Positions 1 to 8,456 of a stretch of 64,000 bases of DNA are shown here, piece after piece. The position numbers and the translations under genes are program-made. The stretch's first letter is position 1, and every line of letters starts with the position of its first letter. Source of the DNA: Bacteroides sp. (lineage in GTDB: Bacteria > Bacteroidota > Bacteroidia > Bacteroidales > Muribaculaceae). The stretch is taken from positions 1 to 64,000 of the forward strand of contig JAAVDM010000030.1 in the NCBI GenBank assembly GCA_014801815.1, in the 5' to 3' direction. The notes under the pieces were generated by a model that saw nothing but the letters and a program-made list of their open reading frames with translations, searched no databases and was not told the origin of the DNA.

Positions 1-79
1 CTTCCCATTCCGAACAGAGAAGTTAAACCTTATCACGCCGATGGTACTGCGAAAGCGGGAGAGTAGGTAATTGCCACCT
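1..79 (+). rRNA. rrf: 5S ribosomal RNA, 3' part (gene truncated by window start)
   Basis: The first bases match the conserved 5S core: TTCCCATTCCGAACAGAGAA, then GTTAAACC, GCCGATGGTACTGC and GGGAGAGTAGGT. The 5' third lies outside the window. A strong hairpin terminator follows directly, so this is the end of an rRNA operon whose 16S and 23S genes should lie upstream. Confidence 0.94.
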
Positions 80-80
80 T

Positions 81-447
81 ATGACGAAGCCTCCGAGTAA
101 TCGGAGGCTTCTTTTTTTGGTAGCTGTTATCATATAAATCTTATAAGTCATATAAATCTTATAAGCCTTATGATGACGCGCCGCCTCCGGGCAGTCGGCG
201 GCTTCTTCTGTTAAGCAGCTGTTATCATATAAATCTTATAAGTCTTATAAAGCATATAAAACTTATAATGACGTGTGGTCTTCGGGAGGCTGGCACCTTC
301 TGCTGTTTTAACTGCCGCTATCATATAAATCTTATAAGACTTATAATGACGCGCAGCTTCCGGGCAGTCGGCGCCTTCTTCTGTTAAAGCTGCTGTCATC
401 TTATAAATTTTATAAGACTTATAAGATTTATAAGACTTATAAGACGC
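81..447. repeat. Four degenerate tandem copies of the rRNA terminator region
   Basis: Units begin with ATGACG at about 81, 173, 268 and 346 and are roughly 78 to 102 bp long. Each has the same layout: ATGACG, a GC-rich hairpin related to the 5S terminator, TTCT(T/G)CTG-like sequence, GCTGTTATCATATAAATCTT, then short TTATAAG/ACTTATAAG runs. Only the first unit keeps a perfect stem and a long T-tract. The last unit extends into a microsatellite of alternating ATAAGACTT words (about 398-447). Minus-strand frames here only translate this word into SYK repeats. Confidence 0.85.
86..118 (+). terminator. Intrinsic terminator of the rRNA operon
   Basis: An 11-bp perfect stem (GAAGCCTCCGA, loop GTAA, TCGGAGGCTTC) is followed by seven T residues. 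It lies a few bases after the 5S gene. It is also the first unit of the degenerate tandem array that follows. Confidence 0.92.
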
Positions 448-491
448 ATCAGTGATCATTCCAACTTCTCCTATTACTCCTGCTCAAAAAA

Positions 492-523
492 ATTGTGGTT
501 TTGGATTTATTTCTGTAATTTTG
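492..523 (+). promoter_or_regulatory. Bacteroidetes-type promoter for the secreted protein at 563
   Basis: TAATTTTG at 516-523 fits the -7 consensus TAnnTTTG. ATTG at 492-495 is a one-mismatch -33 box, 20 bp upstream. Transcription would start near 530, about 35 bp before the ATG. Confidence 0.6.
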
Positions 524-562
524 TGTGCTTTTTTATTTAATAGTATTATTAATAGTCTTATT

Positions 563-1750
563 ATGAGAAATTTTTTACTTTCTGTTGGTCTGATGTCGCT
601 GGGTGCTTTTGCCGCTCAGGCATCGGAAGTGACTCTGAGTATGGCTTCGGCTACCGATATTCAGGGTGATTGGGTAGATAAGACCGTGAATGATGACGGC
701 AGTGTGAAGGCTTATGCTCACTACGACAACGTGACTTCGCTCAAGCTGGGTGACTATCTGTTTGAGCTTGCTCAGTCTGAAGGTGCAAGCGCCAATGCTT
801 ATTACGAGGCTGCTGACCCCTCAGCTTACACTCTGCGTGTGTATCGTGGCAATTCTGTCACTATCACTGCTCCCGCCGGCGAACCTATGGGTACAATTCA
901 GCTGACATGCACAACTATCAAGGCTGTCAGTGACCAGAATGTCATCACAGCTTCTGTAGGCGGTGTAAGTTATGACGACAAAGTCATAACATGGACTAAT
1001 TCTGAGGCCGTTGAGTCAGTTACTCTGACTCTGCCGACCAATAAGGTTGGTTCCGATAATCCTCAGATACGTATTTCGGAGGTCACTATCAGCTCTAATA
1101 CCGGCGATGTTCCCGGCCCGGTAGAGCCTGCAGGTACGGTAATCTATGAAAATTCCTGTATGGATGAGAGCTGTGGATTTGTTGTAGAGAATTTGAAGTT
1201 GCCTGAAGAGCTTGAATATGTATGGACTATTTCTGACAGATATGGTCTTAAAGCCTCTTCTTTCCTCAATAATGAAAATTATGAGGTAGATAGCTACATG
1301 GTATCTCCGGCACTTGATCTTACTGCTGCAACTTCCTCTGTGACATTAGCTTTCGAGCAGGCTACCAACTACTTTAATGATTATACTGCTGACTGTGGCG
1401 TATATGTACGTGAAGTAGGTAGCGACAACTGGGAATCACTGGGTATACTTCCGGAACAGTCCAACAGCTGGAATTTTGCTCCTGTAGAGCTTTCAATGGA
1501 TCAGTATGCCGGTAAGAATGTTCAGATTGGTTTCCGTTATACTTGTGACGGTGTTAAAGCCGGTACTTGGGAAATTAAGAATGTAAAAGTTACTTCTGCT
1601 AACAGTAGCTTCGTAGAGAAAATTGAGTCTGTACAGACCTCTGAGGCTGTATATTACGATATCAACGGCCGCCGTGTTAACGGTACTCCCGAATGTGGTC
1701 TCTATATCAAGGTCGCTGACGGCGTAGCTACTAAGGTAATGTTAAAGTAA
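563..1750 (+). CDS. Secreted choice-of-anchor-J-type protein with T9SS-like C-terminal tail
   Basis: The frame is open from 452, but the ATG at 563 gives a clean signal peptide (hydrophobic residues 4-17, likely cleavage after AQA at residue 20) and follows a good promoter, so it is preferred; 395 aa result. Residues about 20-185 form a beta-rich region of no recognised family. Residues about 190-355 (starting VIYENS, with a DSYMVSPALDL segment) resemble the choice-of-anchor J / cleaved-adhesin jelly roll. The last 40 residues (AVYYDINGRRV, GLYIKVADG, KVMLK) look like the sorting tail of type IX secretion substrates. Probably exported and attached to the cell surface. The ligand is unknown. 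It stands alone between the rRNA operon and rplM. Confidence 0.78.
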   Translation: MRNFLLSVGLMSLGAFAAQASEVTLSMASATDIQGDWVDKTVNDDGSVKAYAHYDNVTSLKLGDYLFELAQSEGASANAYYEAADPSAYTLRVYRGNSVTITAPAGEPMGTIQLTCTTIKAVSDQNVITASVGGVSYDDKVITWTNSEAVESVTLTLPTNKVGSDNPQIRISEVTISSNTGDVPGPVEPAGTVIYENSCMDESCGFVVENLKLPEELEYVWTISDRYGLKASSFLNNENYEVDSYMVSPALDLTAATSSVTLAFEQATNYFNDYTADCGVYVREVGSDNWESLGILPEQSNSWNFAPVELSMDQYAGKNVQIGFRYTCDGVKAGTWEIKNVKVTSANSSFVEKIESVQTSEAVYYDINGRRVNGTPECGLYIKVADGVATKVMLK

Positions 1751-1782
1751 GAACTGCTTAATTAGATAGAGTATCATAGCAG

Positions 1783-1829
1783 TTCCCGTAGTTTCATCGT
1801 GTCTTTGAGACCCGGTGACACTACGGGAA
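1783..1829. terminator. Inverted repeat after the secreted protein gene
   Basis: A 10-bp perfect stem (TTCCCGTAGT / ACTACGGGAA) encloses a second small hairpin (GTCT-TTG-AGAC). Only a weak T-rich stretch follows, so termination is likely but not certain. Confidence 0.5.
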
Positions 1830-1904
1830 TTGTTGTAATTATGGTACTCTGACTGTTCTGTAGGGATATTTAAAGTGAAAAAGTCAAAAAAATAAGTGTA
1901 AAGG

Positions 1905-1936
1905 GTTGCATAGTAAGGATAAAAGTTGTAATTTTG
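1905..1936 (+). promoter_or_regulatory. Promoter of the rplM-rpsI ribosomal operon
   Basis: TAATTTTG at 1929-1936 lies exactly 20 bp after GTTG (1905-1908), a near match to the -33 TTTG box. The predicted start near 1943 leaves a leader of about 115 nt before rplM. That is enough for ribosomal-protein autoregulation, but I recognise no known leader family. Confidence 0.7.
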
Positions 1937-2057
1937 CAAGCCGATTATATCCAGTTGTACTTAGCGGTCGTCCGGCATCCGTGCTATTTGGCCTTAGCTA
2001 CGGGTATGTTCCTGACTGCGAACGAAACATAATCACCTTTAAAGCACAGAAATCCAA

Positions 2058-2537
2058 GTGGATACATTAAGCTATAAAACGCTGTCTGCCACCCCCGAAA
2101 CTATTAAGAAGGAATGGGTGGTAATTGATGCGACCGGTCAGGTACTCGGCCGCCTCTGCTCAAAAGTTGCCAAGATACTTCGCGGCAAGTATAAGCCCGA
2201 CTTTACTCCGAATCTGGATATGGGCGACAATGTGATCATTATCAACGCTGACAAGGCAATAATGACACATGATAAAATGGATAAGCGCGAATATCTGCGT
2301 TATACCGGCTATCCCGGCGGACAGCGTGCATACAACCCCGCCTCGCTGATGGCAAAGTCTTACAAGAAGACTATCAAGGCCGGCCGTCATCCTCTCTATA
2401 TAAAGATAGTAAAGGGTATGCTTCCCAAGACTAAACTTGGTGCCGCCCAGCTGCGTAATCTTTATGTATATAACACACCCGAGCATCCCCACGCTTCGGT
2501 GAATCCTACAGTAATTGATATCAACAAACTGAAATAA
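2058..2537 (+). CDS. rplM: 50S ribosomal protein L13
   Basis: L13 is an early-assembling protein of the large ribosomal subunit. The 159-aa product has the family motifs EWVVIDATGQVLGRL (about 20-34), DNVIIINADK, YTGYPGGQR and VKGMLPKTKLG. Translation begins at a GTG: the N-terminus MDTLSYKT matches the form seen in other Bacteroidales, and no in-frame ATG lies close by. The product is slightly longer than usual in the segment before the C-terminus. rpsI follows after 9 bp, the standard rplM-rpsI pair. Confidence 0.96.
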   Translation: MDTLSYKTLSATPETIKKEWVVIDATGQVLGRLCSKVAKILRGKYKPDFTPNLDMGDNVIIINADKAIMTHDKMDKREYLRYTGYPGGQRAYNPASLMAKSYKKTIKAGRHPLYIKIVKGMLPKTKLGAAQLRNLYVYNTPEHPHASVNPTVIDINKLK

Positions 2538-2546
2538 GAGAAGACG

Positions 2547-2933
2547 ATGGAAAAAGTGAATGCACTTGGCCGCCGTAAGGCTGCCGTAGCGAGAGTTTAC
2601 CTTTCGGAGGGCAACGGTACCGTTACAATCAACAAGCGCCCCCTCGATGTATATTTCCCCTCGTCGATACTGCAGTATGTTGTGAAGCAGCCGCTCCACA
2701 AGCTCGACGTAGCTGAGAAATATGATATTTACGCTCACCTTGACGGTGGTGGCTATAAAGGACAGGCCGAGGCTCTGCGTCTGGCTATAGCCCGCGCTCT
2801 TGTCAAGATCAATCCTGAGGACAAGTCGACTCTGCGTGCCGAAGGCTTCATGACCCGTGACGCTCGTTCTGTAGAGCGTAAGAAACCCGGTCAGCCCAAA
2901 GCCCGTAAGCGTTTCCAGTTCTCGAAGCGTTAA
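2547..2933 (+). CDS. rpsI: 30S ribosomal protein S9
   Basis: S9 belongs to the head of the small subunit, and its basic C-terminal tail reaches the P-site tRNA. The 128-aa product shows NALGRRKAAVARVYL at the N-terminus, GGGYKGQAEALRLAIARAL in the middle and the expected Lys/Arg-rich end KARKRFQFSKR. It is cotranscribed with rplM, and the start ATG is 9 bp from the L13 stop. Confidence 0.97.
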   Translation: MEKVNALGRRKAAVARVYLSEGNGTVTINKRPLDVYFPSSILQYVVKQPLHKLDVAEKYDIYAHLDGGGYKGQAEALRLAIARALVKINPEDKSTLRAEGFMTRDARSVERKKPGQPKARKRFQFSKR

Positions 2934-3110
2934 TATACGGTTTGGTGTCACAGCGGTTTTATATACCGGTCGCACCTACCGCAGTTTAGTATCGAAACCG
3001 TCCGGATGGACACGTTCCCTACCTGGCGGTTGCATGTCCCCCGCTGTCGGTAAATACCGGCGCAGGGCAGCGAATGTAAAAGAACGTAAACAAAACCCAC
3101 AGAAACACAA
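2934..3110 (+). other. Leader region of rpsB, possibly structured
   Basis: These 177 bp hold no gene. They are GC-rich compared with other gaps and contain short complementary pieces, such as CGGTA/TACCG near 3048-3060. I find no exact -7/-33 promoter. An autoregulatory S2 leader is possible but not shown. Confidence 0.3.
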
Positions 3111-3932
3111 ATGGCAACACCCACATTTGAACAGCTTCTTGAGGCCGGCTGTCACTTCGGCCACCTCAAACGTAAATGGAACCCCGCCATGGAGCCGTAT
3201 ATCTTCATGGAGCGTAACGGTATCCACATTATCGACCTTTACAAGACAGCCGCTAAAATCGACGAGGCTGCTCAGGCTCTTAAGCAGCTTGCCAAGACCG
3301 GTAAGAAGGTGCTTTTCGTAGCCACTAAGAAGCAGGCTAAGGAGACAGTAGCCGATAAGGCTTCCTCCGTAGGCATGCCTTTCGTAATAGAGCGCTGGCC
3401 CGGTGGTATGCTCACCAACTTCCCCACTATCCGCAAGGCAGTGAAGAAGATGACTACCATCGACAAAATGACTAAGGACGGTACTTTCGACAACCTGTCG
3501 AAGCGTGAGAAGCTGCAGATCACACGTCAGCGTGCCAAACTCGAAAAGAACCTCGGCAGCATCGCTGATCTGAGCCGTCTGCCGTCAGCTCTGTTTGTAG
3601 TGGACGTTATGAAAGAGCACATCGCCGTTGCTGAGGCTAACCGTCTTGGTATACCTGTGTTCGCTATCGTCGACACCAACTCCAACCCTGAAAACGTAGA
3701 TTACGTTATTCCCGCCAACGATGACGCTTCAAAGAGCATTGAGCTTATTCTCGACGCCGTATGCAGCGCAATGGCTGAGGGTCTGGAAGAGCGTAAGGTA
3801 GAGAAACTCGACACTCCCGAGGATAAGGAGGATGGTGATGCTCCCGCTGCCGGCAAGCGTCGTCGCGTACGCCGTAATGACTCGGCTGCCGCTGCTCCCG
3901 CTCTTGCTGCCGAAGCTGAGGCTGAAGCCTGA
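3111..3932 (+). CDS. rpsB: 30S ribosomal protein S2
   Basis: S2 binds the small-subunit body near S1 and helps recruit it. The 273-aa protein contains FEQLLEAGCHFGHLKRKWNP at the N-terminus, then FVATKKQAKETV, RWPGGMLTNFPTI and the GIPVFAIVDTNSNPE segment typical of S2. An additional Arg-rich, then Ala/Glu-rich tail of about 35 residues follows the core. The next gene is tsf, the near-universal rpsB-tsf pair. Confidence 0.97.
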   Translation: MATPTFEQLLEAGCHFGHLKRKWNPAMEPYIFMERNGIHIIDLYKTAAKIDEAAQALKQLAKTGKKVLFVATKKQAKETVADKASSVGMPFVIERWPGGMLTNFPTIRKAVKKMTTIDKMTKDGTFDNLSKREKLQITRQRAKLEKNLGSIADLSRLPSALFVVDVMKEHIAVAEANRLGIPVFAIVDTNSNPENVDYVIPANDDASKSIELILDAVCSAMAEGLEERKVEKLDTPEDKEDGDAPAAGKRRRVRRNDSAAAAPALAAEAEAEA

Positions 3933-3962
3933 AAACATTAACACTGACAGCATATCATAAAG

Positions 3963-4955
3963 ATGGCAGTATCAATAGAAGATATCAAGAAGCTTCGCAC
4001 CATGACCGGTGCAGGCATGATGGACTGCAAGAACGCTCTTGCCGAAACCGGCGGTGACATTCAGGCAGCTATCGAAATCATACGTAAGAAAGGTCAGGCC
4101 GTTGCCGCCAAGCGTGAGGACCGTGAGGCAGCCGAAGGCTGTGTGCTGGCTGCTACAAAGCCCGGCTTCGCAGCTATCGTGGCTCTGAAGTGCGAGACTG
4201 ACTTCGTTGCAAAGAACGAGTCTTTCCGTACTCTTACAAAGGCTATCCTTGACGTTGCCGTAGAGGCCGGCGCCAAGAGCCTTGACGAGGTTAAGAACCT
4301 TCAGCTTGACGGTCGTACCGTAGCTGAGAAAATCACTGACGAAATCGGTAAGACCGGTGAGAAGATGGAGCTTGGTGCTTATGAGTATGTAGAGGCTCCT
4401 TCAGTAGCCGCTTACGAGCATCTTGGCAACAAACTCGCCACTATCGTTGGTCTCAGCGCCGAGGGTGTTGACGAGCACGTAGGCCGTGAGGTAGCCATGC
4501 AGGTAGCCGCTATGAATCCCGTGTCGGTTGACCGTGACCATGTAGCTGCTCAGGTTATCGAAAGCGAGAAAGCTGTGGCTGTCGAGAAGACCAAAGAGGA
4601 GCAGGTTAAGAAGGCCGTAGAGGTAGCTCTCAAGAAAGCCGGTATTAACCCCAACCTCGTTGACTCGGAAGATCACATCGCTTCGAACATCACTAAGGGC
4701 TGGCTTACCGAAGATGAGGCAGTAAAGGCTCGTGAAATCATCAAGACCACCGCTGAGGCTAAAGCTGCCAATCTGCCCGAGCAGATGATTCAGAACATTG
4801 TAAAGGGCCGTCTGGAGAAGTTCTTCAAGGAGAACTGCCTGATGGAACAGGAATATCACCGTGACGCCAAGCTCACTATCGCTCAGTATCTGAACGGTGA
4901 GCAGAAGGGTCTGGTTGTAGTTGAGTTCAAGCGCGTCAACCTCAATCAGGACTAA
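3963..4955 (+). CDS. tsf: Elongation factor Ts
   Basis: EF-Ts exchanges GDP for GTP on EF-Tu. The 330-aa sequence opens with the UBA-like segment and its LRTMTGAGMMDCKNAL signature (about residues 11-26), followed by the TDFVAKN motif around residue 80 that contacts EF-Tu. Two dimerisation subdomains follow, as usual for the longer Bacteroidetes form. It starts 30 bp after rpsB and ends the operon. Two hairpins lie downstream. Confidence 0.97.
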   Translation: MAVSIEDIKKLRTMTGAGMMDCKNALAETGGDIQAAIEIIRKKGQAVAAKREDREAAEGCVLAATKPGFAAIVALKCETDFVAKNESFRTLTKAILDVAVEAGAKSLDEVKNLQLDGRTVAEKITDEIGKTGEKMELGAYEYVEAPSVAAYEHLGNKLATIVGLSAEGVDEHVGREVAMQVAAMNPVSVDRDHVAAQVIESEKAVAVEKTKEEQVKKAVEVALKKAGINPNLVDSEDHIASNITKGWLTEDEAVKAREIIKTTAEAKAANLPEQMIQNIVKGRLEKFFKENCLMEQEYHRDAKLTIAQYLNGEQKGLVVVEFKRVNLNQD

Positions 4956-5003
4956 TAAACGTAACGTCACGGATAAGGCCATACCCAAACATCCCTATCC
5001 CCC

Positions 5004-5024
5004 TCAAGGGCTTCCAGCCCTTGA
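5004..5024 (+). terminator. Small perfect hairpin after tsf
   Basis: TCAAGGGCT and AGCCCTTGA form a perfect 9-bp stem with a 3-nt loop. No T-tract follows, so it may block exonucleases or pause polymerase rather than terminate. Confidence 0.5.
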
Positions 5025-5048
5025 ATAATATCCCAAATCAACCCCTGG

Positions 5049-5087
5049 AAGCCCCGGAGTCGTGAGACTGTGGGGCTTTATTTTTTT
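5049..5087 (+). terminator. Intrinsic terminator of the rpsB-tsf operon
   Basis: AAGCCCC and GGGGCTT pair, with an inner AGTC-GTGA-GACT extension, and a run of T residues follows (TTTATTTTTTT). Confidence 0.85.
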
Positions 5088-5127
5088 GAATCGGCCTATT
5101 GCCATACTCTGTGGTAGGCCGGAAACT

Positions 5128-5175
5128 GAAAATAGAAACGGAGCAGTCTGTTCAGACTGCTCCGTTTCTATTTTT
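5128..5175. terminator. Long perfect hairpin between convergent tsf and cca
   Basis: A 23-bp perfect stem with a 2-nt loop (arm GAAAATAGAAACGGAGCAGT and on, ending CTG) lies 13 bp beyond the stop of the minus-strand CCA-adding enzyme. It is symmetrical, so it could serve both strands, but it most likely ends the minus-strand operon. Confidence 0.7.
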
Positions 5176-5188
5176 CAGCTACTTCCGC

Positions 5189-6634
5189 TTACTCAGACTG
5201 TTCCGCTGCCGGTGCCATATAGTCCGGAGCAGCTTCAGGAAGGGTCATCATGTAGTCCCACGCGGCATCGTGTTCGTATGGTATGCGTCCTTCGAGTATA
5301 GCCTCCTTGACAGCATCTTTGAGAAGCTGAATGCGTTTGCCTGTCTCCACAGAACGTTCAAGACCGAGACGTTCTATGATTTCATTACCGTTGATAGGGT
5401 GTTTCCAGTTACGAAGAGCATCGGCATCGTTTATCTGTTCCATGCGCTCACGCAGAGCGGCAAAACCGGCTAATTGCCGACGCACTTTATCGGGATTTTT
5501 TGAAGTTATATCAGCTTCGGCCAGTGTCATCAGATCATCGAGTTCGGGGCCTGCATCGGTAATTAGACGACGCACACCGCTATCGGTGACACCGTTATCG
5601 GCAACTCCCTGCGGACGCATGTGCATACCGACGAGTTTGGCCACATATTTCATCTTGTCGTTAAGCGGCATTTTCATCTGACGGAATATGCGTCCCACCA
5701 TTTTCTCTCCGACCATATTATGATTGTAGAAAGTCCAGCCGAGGTGTGCATCATAACGTTTGGTTACGGGTTTGGCTATGTCGTGCAGCAGAGCGGCCCA
5801 ACGTAACCATTCGTTGTCACTGCGAGCCGCCACCTGATCAAGCACCTGCAGAGTGTGAGCGAAATTATCCTTATGGCCGTGTCCGTCGACACTTTCCACC
5901 CCTTTGAGCGCTACCAGCTGTGGAAGAATAAACTCCAGCAGTCCCGACATATCGAGCAGACGCCAGCCCACAGAAGGTTTCGCAGTCCGCATTATCTTGC
6001 TCAGTTCGTCGTTGATACGCTCACGTGTGATGATGGTTATACGCTCACTGTTGCGAGCTATTGCCTTGAATGTCTCAGGAACTATATGGAATCCGAGGCG
6101 GGTGGCAAAACGTATGGCACGCAGCATACGCAACGGGTCGTCGCTGAATGTTATGTCCGGGTCGAGCGGTGTGCGTATCACACGCCGCTGCAAATCACCT
6201 TGTCCGTCGAAGGGGTCTACGAGTTCTCCGAAGCGGTCGGCATTCAGGCATATTGCCATTGCATTGACTGTAAAGTCACGGCGCGCCTGATCATCGGCTA
6301 AAGTGCCGTCTTCGACTATAGGGTTGCGGCTGTCACGCCGGTATGATTCACGGCGCGCACCTACAAATTCAAGTTCGAAACCATCGTGTACCACCTGAGC
6401 CGTGCCGTAGGTGGCAAACACCGTCAGCCGGCTGTGATGACCGAGAGCCTCCGAGACACGACGTGCGAGTTCTATGCCGGAACCGACAGTGACGAAATCA
6501 ATATCGTCAGAGGGTATGCCGAGCAGCAGATCGCGTACGAAACCGCCGACCACATACACCTCGCGTTCCATGCTGTCGGCTATCTCGCCGACAAGGCGGA
6601 ATATAGGATTGGTAAGTTGTTCAGAGAGGTTCAT
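5189..6634 (-). CDS. cca: CCA-adding tRNA nucleotidyltransferase with HD domain
   Basis: Adds or repairs the CCA end of tRNAs, or acts as the related poly(A) polymerase. The N-terminal class II nucleotidyltransferase head shows YVVGGFVRDLLLG and the metal-binding DDIDFVTVG segment (about residues 28-50). The RNA-binding helical part includes the RFATRLGF region. An HD-domain motif (AALLHDIAKPVTKRY) follows near residue 285. At 481 aa it is of the HD-containing type common in Bacteroidetes. Poly(A) polymerase cannot be excluded from sequence alone, but no second candidate is in the window. It is the last gene of the minus-strand group that runs from 12166. Confidence 0.9.
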   Translation of the reverse strand: MNLSEQLTNPIFRLVGEIADSMEREVYVVGGFVRDLLLGIPSDDIDFVTVGSGIELARRVSEALGHHSRLTVFATYGTAQVVHDGFELEFVGARRESYRRDSRNPIVEDGTLADDQARRDFTVNAMAICLNADRFGELVDPFDGQGDLQRRVIRTPLDPDITFSDDPLRMLRAIRFATRLGFHIVPETFKAIARNSERITIITRERINDELSKIMRTAKPSVGWRLLDMSGLLEFILPQLVALKGVESVDGHGHKDNFAHTLQVLDQVAARSDNEWLRWAALLHDIAKPVTKRYDAHLGWTFYNHNMVGEKMVGRIFRQMKMPLNDKMKYVAKLVGMHMRPQGVADNGVTDSGVRRLITDAGPELDDLMTLAEADITSKNPDKVRRQLAGFAALRERMEQINDADALRNWKHPINGNEIIERLGLERSVETGKRIQLLKDAVKEAILEGRIPYEHDAAWDYMMTLPEAAPDYMAPAAEQSE

Positions 6635-6667
6635 TAATTATTTTCCGGTTAGCCTTCGGAAGGCTTG

Positions 6668-7852
6668 TCAGAGTTCCTGTATCTCTTCGGGGAAAGGTGT
6701 TATGCACTCCAGTCCGGAAGGACGCACTACATAAGTGTTTTCAACTCCGACAGGGCCTACCGAAGGTATGACAAACTTAGGCTCGATAGCTATTGTCATT
6801 GACTCTTCCAGCAGGTCTTTGCTGCGAGGAGTGAGCACAGGCTGTTCGTTAAGCTCGATACCGACACCGTGACCTATGAAAGCAGCCTTCTGTTTATGAC
6901 CCATGAAGTAGGTTTCGAGACCATCGGCCTTTGCTATTTCTACAGCCACATCATATAGGCGTGAGCATTTCTCACCGGGCACTCCTATACGCTCAAGTTC
7001 GCGCAGTATACGGCGTGAACATTCGTGAGCTTTATGGGCGAGTTCGGGAAGTTCGCCGAGAGCCCACACACGGCTCATATCGGTCTGATAGCCGTTGAAC
7101 GAGCCGTTCATGTCAACCATTACCGTACTGCCGGGCAGTATCGTGGTGCCGTTGGCGCCTACTGGCAGTGATGAGTCAGTGCCCGCTCCACCCATAGCGA
7201 AATCATAAGGAGTGGGATTGTCGGCATTTGCACCGGCGATGACCGAACCCATATTTATCTCCATCAGGCTGCCGGCGGTACGGTAGAAACCCAGACAGCC
7301 CTCAAGACGCAGTGCCCGTTCAATCTCAATCTGAAATTCCACGTCGGTCATATCCTTACGGTAGAGGCGTGTGATGCGATGATAGGCGGCCGCCTGATGC
7401 AGACCGTCCTGACGCATCTTCTCAATCTCATAGGGAGTCTTAATCATACGTGCATGACGCAGCAGCATTGAGGAATCGGTAATCTCGGCATCCGGGAAAA
7501 TCTTACGCAGACGTTCCACATCGCTGTAGAAAAGGTCGTTGAATTCCAGTCCGACACGCTTCGGCAGTGTGAGGTTGCTCTCTTTAATCCATGCAGCTAT
7601 CTGTTCGGGCTTGCGCACGTAAGTAAGATAATCGGCAGCCTCAAAATCATTAGGCCGGATAATAAAGAAGTGTAAATCGCCTTCGATCGGAAGGTAGATA
7701 TAACCCCGGAATATGCGGCCGCTGAGATAGTAAAGATTAGTGTTGCCGGCTACAAGAAGGGCATCTATACCCCTGTCGGCCATCATTATGCGTATGCGTT
7801 CGACTCTGAGCTGAAGTTCCGAGTCAAAATCGTGTGATATGAAGTGGGTCAT
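6668..7852 (-). CDS. M24 family metallopeptidase (Xaa-Pro peptidase type)
   Basis: Probable cytoplasmic aminopeptidase P or prolidase-like enzyme that removes an N-terminal residue preceding proline. The first 130 residues form a creatinase-type N-terminal domain. The pita-bread catalytic domain keeps all five metal ligands: the two Asp in MVDMNGSFNGYQTDMSR, His in GHGVGIELNE, Glu in IAIEPKF and Glu in GVENTYVV. The length, 394 aa, is normal. It lies 28 bp after the gldH-like gene and 33 bp before cca, which suggests read-through transcription. The exact substrate cannot be told. Confidence 0.88.
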   Translation of the reverse strand: MTHFISHDFDSELQLRVERIRIMMADRGIDALLVAGNTNLYYLSGRIFRGYIYLPIEGDLHFFIIRPNDFEAADYLTYVRKPEQIAAWIKESNLTLPKRVGLEFNDLFYSDVERLRKIFPDAEITDSSMLLRHARMIKTPYEIEKMRQDGLHQAAAYHRITRLYRKDMTDVEFQIEIERALRLEGCLGFYRTAGSLMEINMGSVIAGANADNPTPYDFAMGGAGTDSSLPVGANGTTILPGSTVMVDMNGSFNGYQTDMSRVWALGELPELAHKAHECSRRILRELERIGVPGEKCSRLYDVAVEIAKADGLETYFMGHKQKAAFIGHGVGIELNEQPVLTPRSKDLLEESMTIAIEPKFVIPSVGPVGVENTYVVRPSGLECITPFPEEIQEL

Positions 7853-7880
7853 AACTGTAATATTGTGTGTCCTGTAGGTA

Positions 7881-8456
7881 TTATAATTTTATATGAGGTA
7901 TCGGGATAATAGATTGCTCACCCGAACGGCGCAGCAGCACGCCTACATCTATGATGCCTTGCGGCGAAGGAGAACCTTCTGGAAGTGAACAGGTGACGGT
8001 ATATCCCGGTGGTGGAACAAAGTCGCGGTGCAGCGTGTCGGCAACCTCATAGACGGCGTAACTGCCGCGTCCGAGAGGTTTGCGTGATTCGTTGAAGAGG
8101 TATATCTCGTGCATACGGCTGTAGGGCACACTTGAGGTATCGCACTCTTCCGTGATGGTAAGTGTCAGCATACTCTGGGGGGCATCGGCCTTATATCGCA
8201 GACACACCACCACATCATAGTGTCCGGGCCACGGATAGACCGAGTCGGGAGGGACAGGAGTAAACTCTGCCGACATCATCGGTGACCAGCCGGCAGGATC
8301 GACTGAGGCGAACTCCGACCATTCTACCGGAGACAGACGAATACAGCCCGTAGCCGTCAGCAGCACCGAAATCAATGCCGTAAGTCGTATGGCGGCAGGA
8401 GTGCCCGGGTACGTTATTGTACCCGGACGATGACTGTGTGAATCAGTGGTTTTCAT
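7881..8456 (-). CDS. gldH: GldH-like lipoprotein
   Basis: A 191-aa exported lipoprotein. A basic N-terminus precedes a hydrophobic stretch and the lipobox LTATGC with Cys38. The mature part (WPGHYDVVVCLRY, LTITEECD, YAVYEVADTLHRDF) fits the GldH family, known from gliding motility and T9SS systems and found in non-gliding Bacteroidales beside the PSP1-domain gene, as here. I use the ATG at 8456 (MKTTDSH), which overlaps the ricT stop by 14 nt. An in-frame upstream ATG at 8480 would lengthen the leader needlessly. The family call rests mainly on context and general pattern. Confidence 0.65.
   Translation of the reverse strand: MKTTDSHSHRPGTITYPGTPAAIRLTALISVLLTATGCIRLSPVEWSEFASVDPAGWSPMMSAEFTPVPPDSVYPWPGHYDVVVCLRYKADAPQSMLTLTITEECDTSSVPYSRMHEIYLFNESRKPLGRGSYAVYEVADTLHRDFVPPPGYTVTCSLPEGSPSPQGIIDVGVLLRRSGEQSIIPIPHIKL

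Noticed and set aside
120..450. CRISPR array
   Set aside because: Units are degenerate, of unequal length, lack conserved repeats with unique spacers, and no cas genes are near.
211..459. Minus-strand frame of 82 aa with SYK/IYK repeats
   Set aside because: It only translates the TTATAAG-type repeats after the 5S gene; no start signal and no conserved pattern.
452..562. Upstream extension of the secreted protein at 563
   Set aside because: It would start before the predicted promoter -33 box and bury the signal peptide 37 residues inside.
2160..2975. Minus-strand frame of 271 aa opposite rplM-rpsI
   Set aside because: Antisense shadow of two certain ribosomal protein genes; no family match and no promoter.
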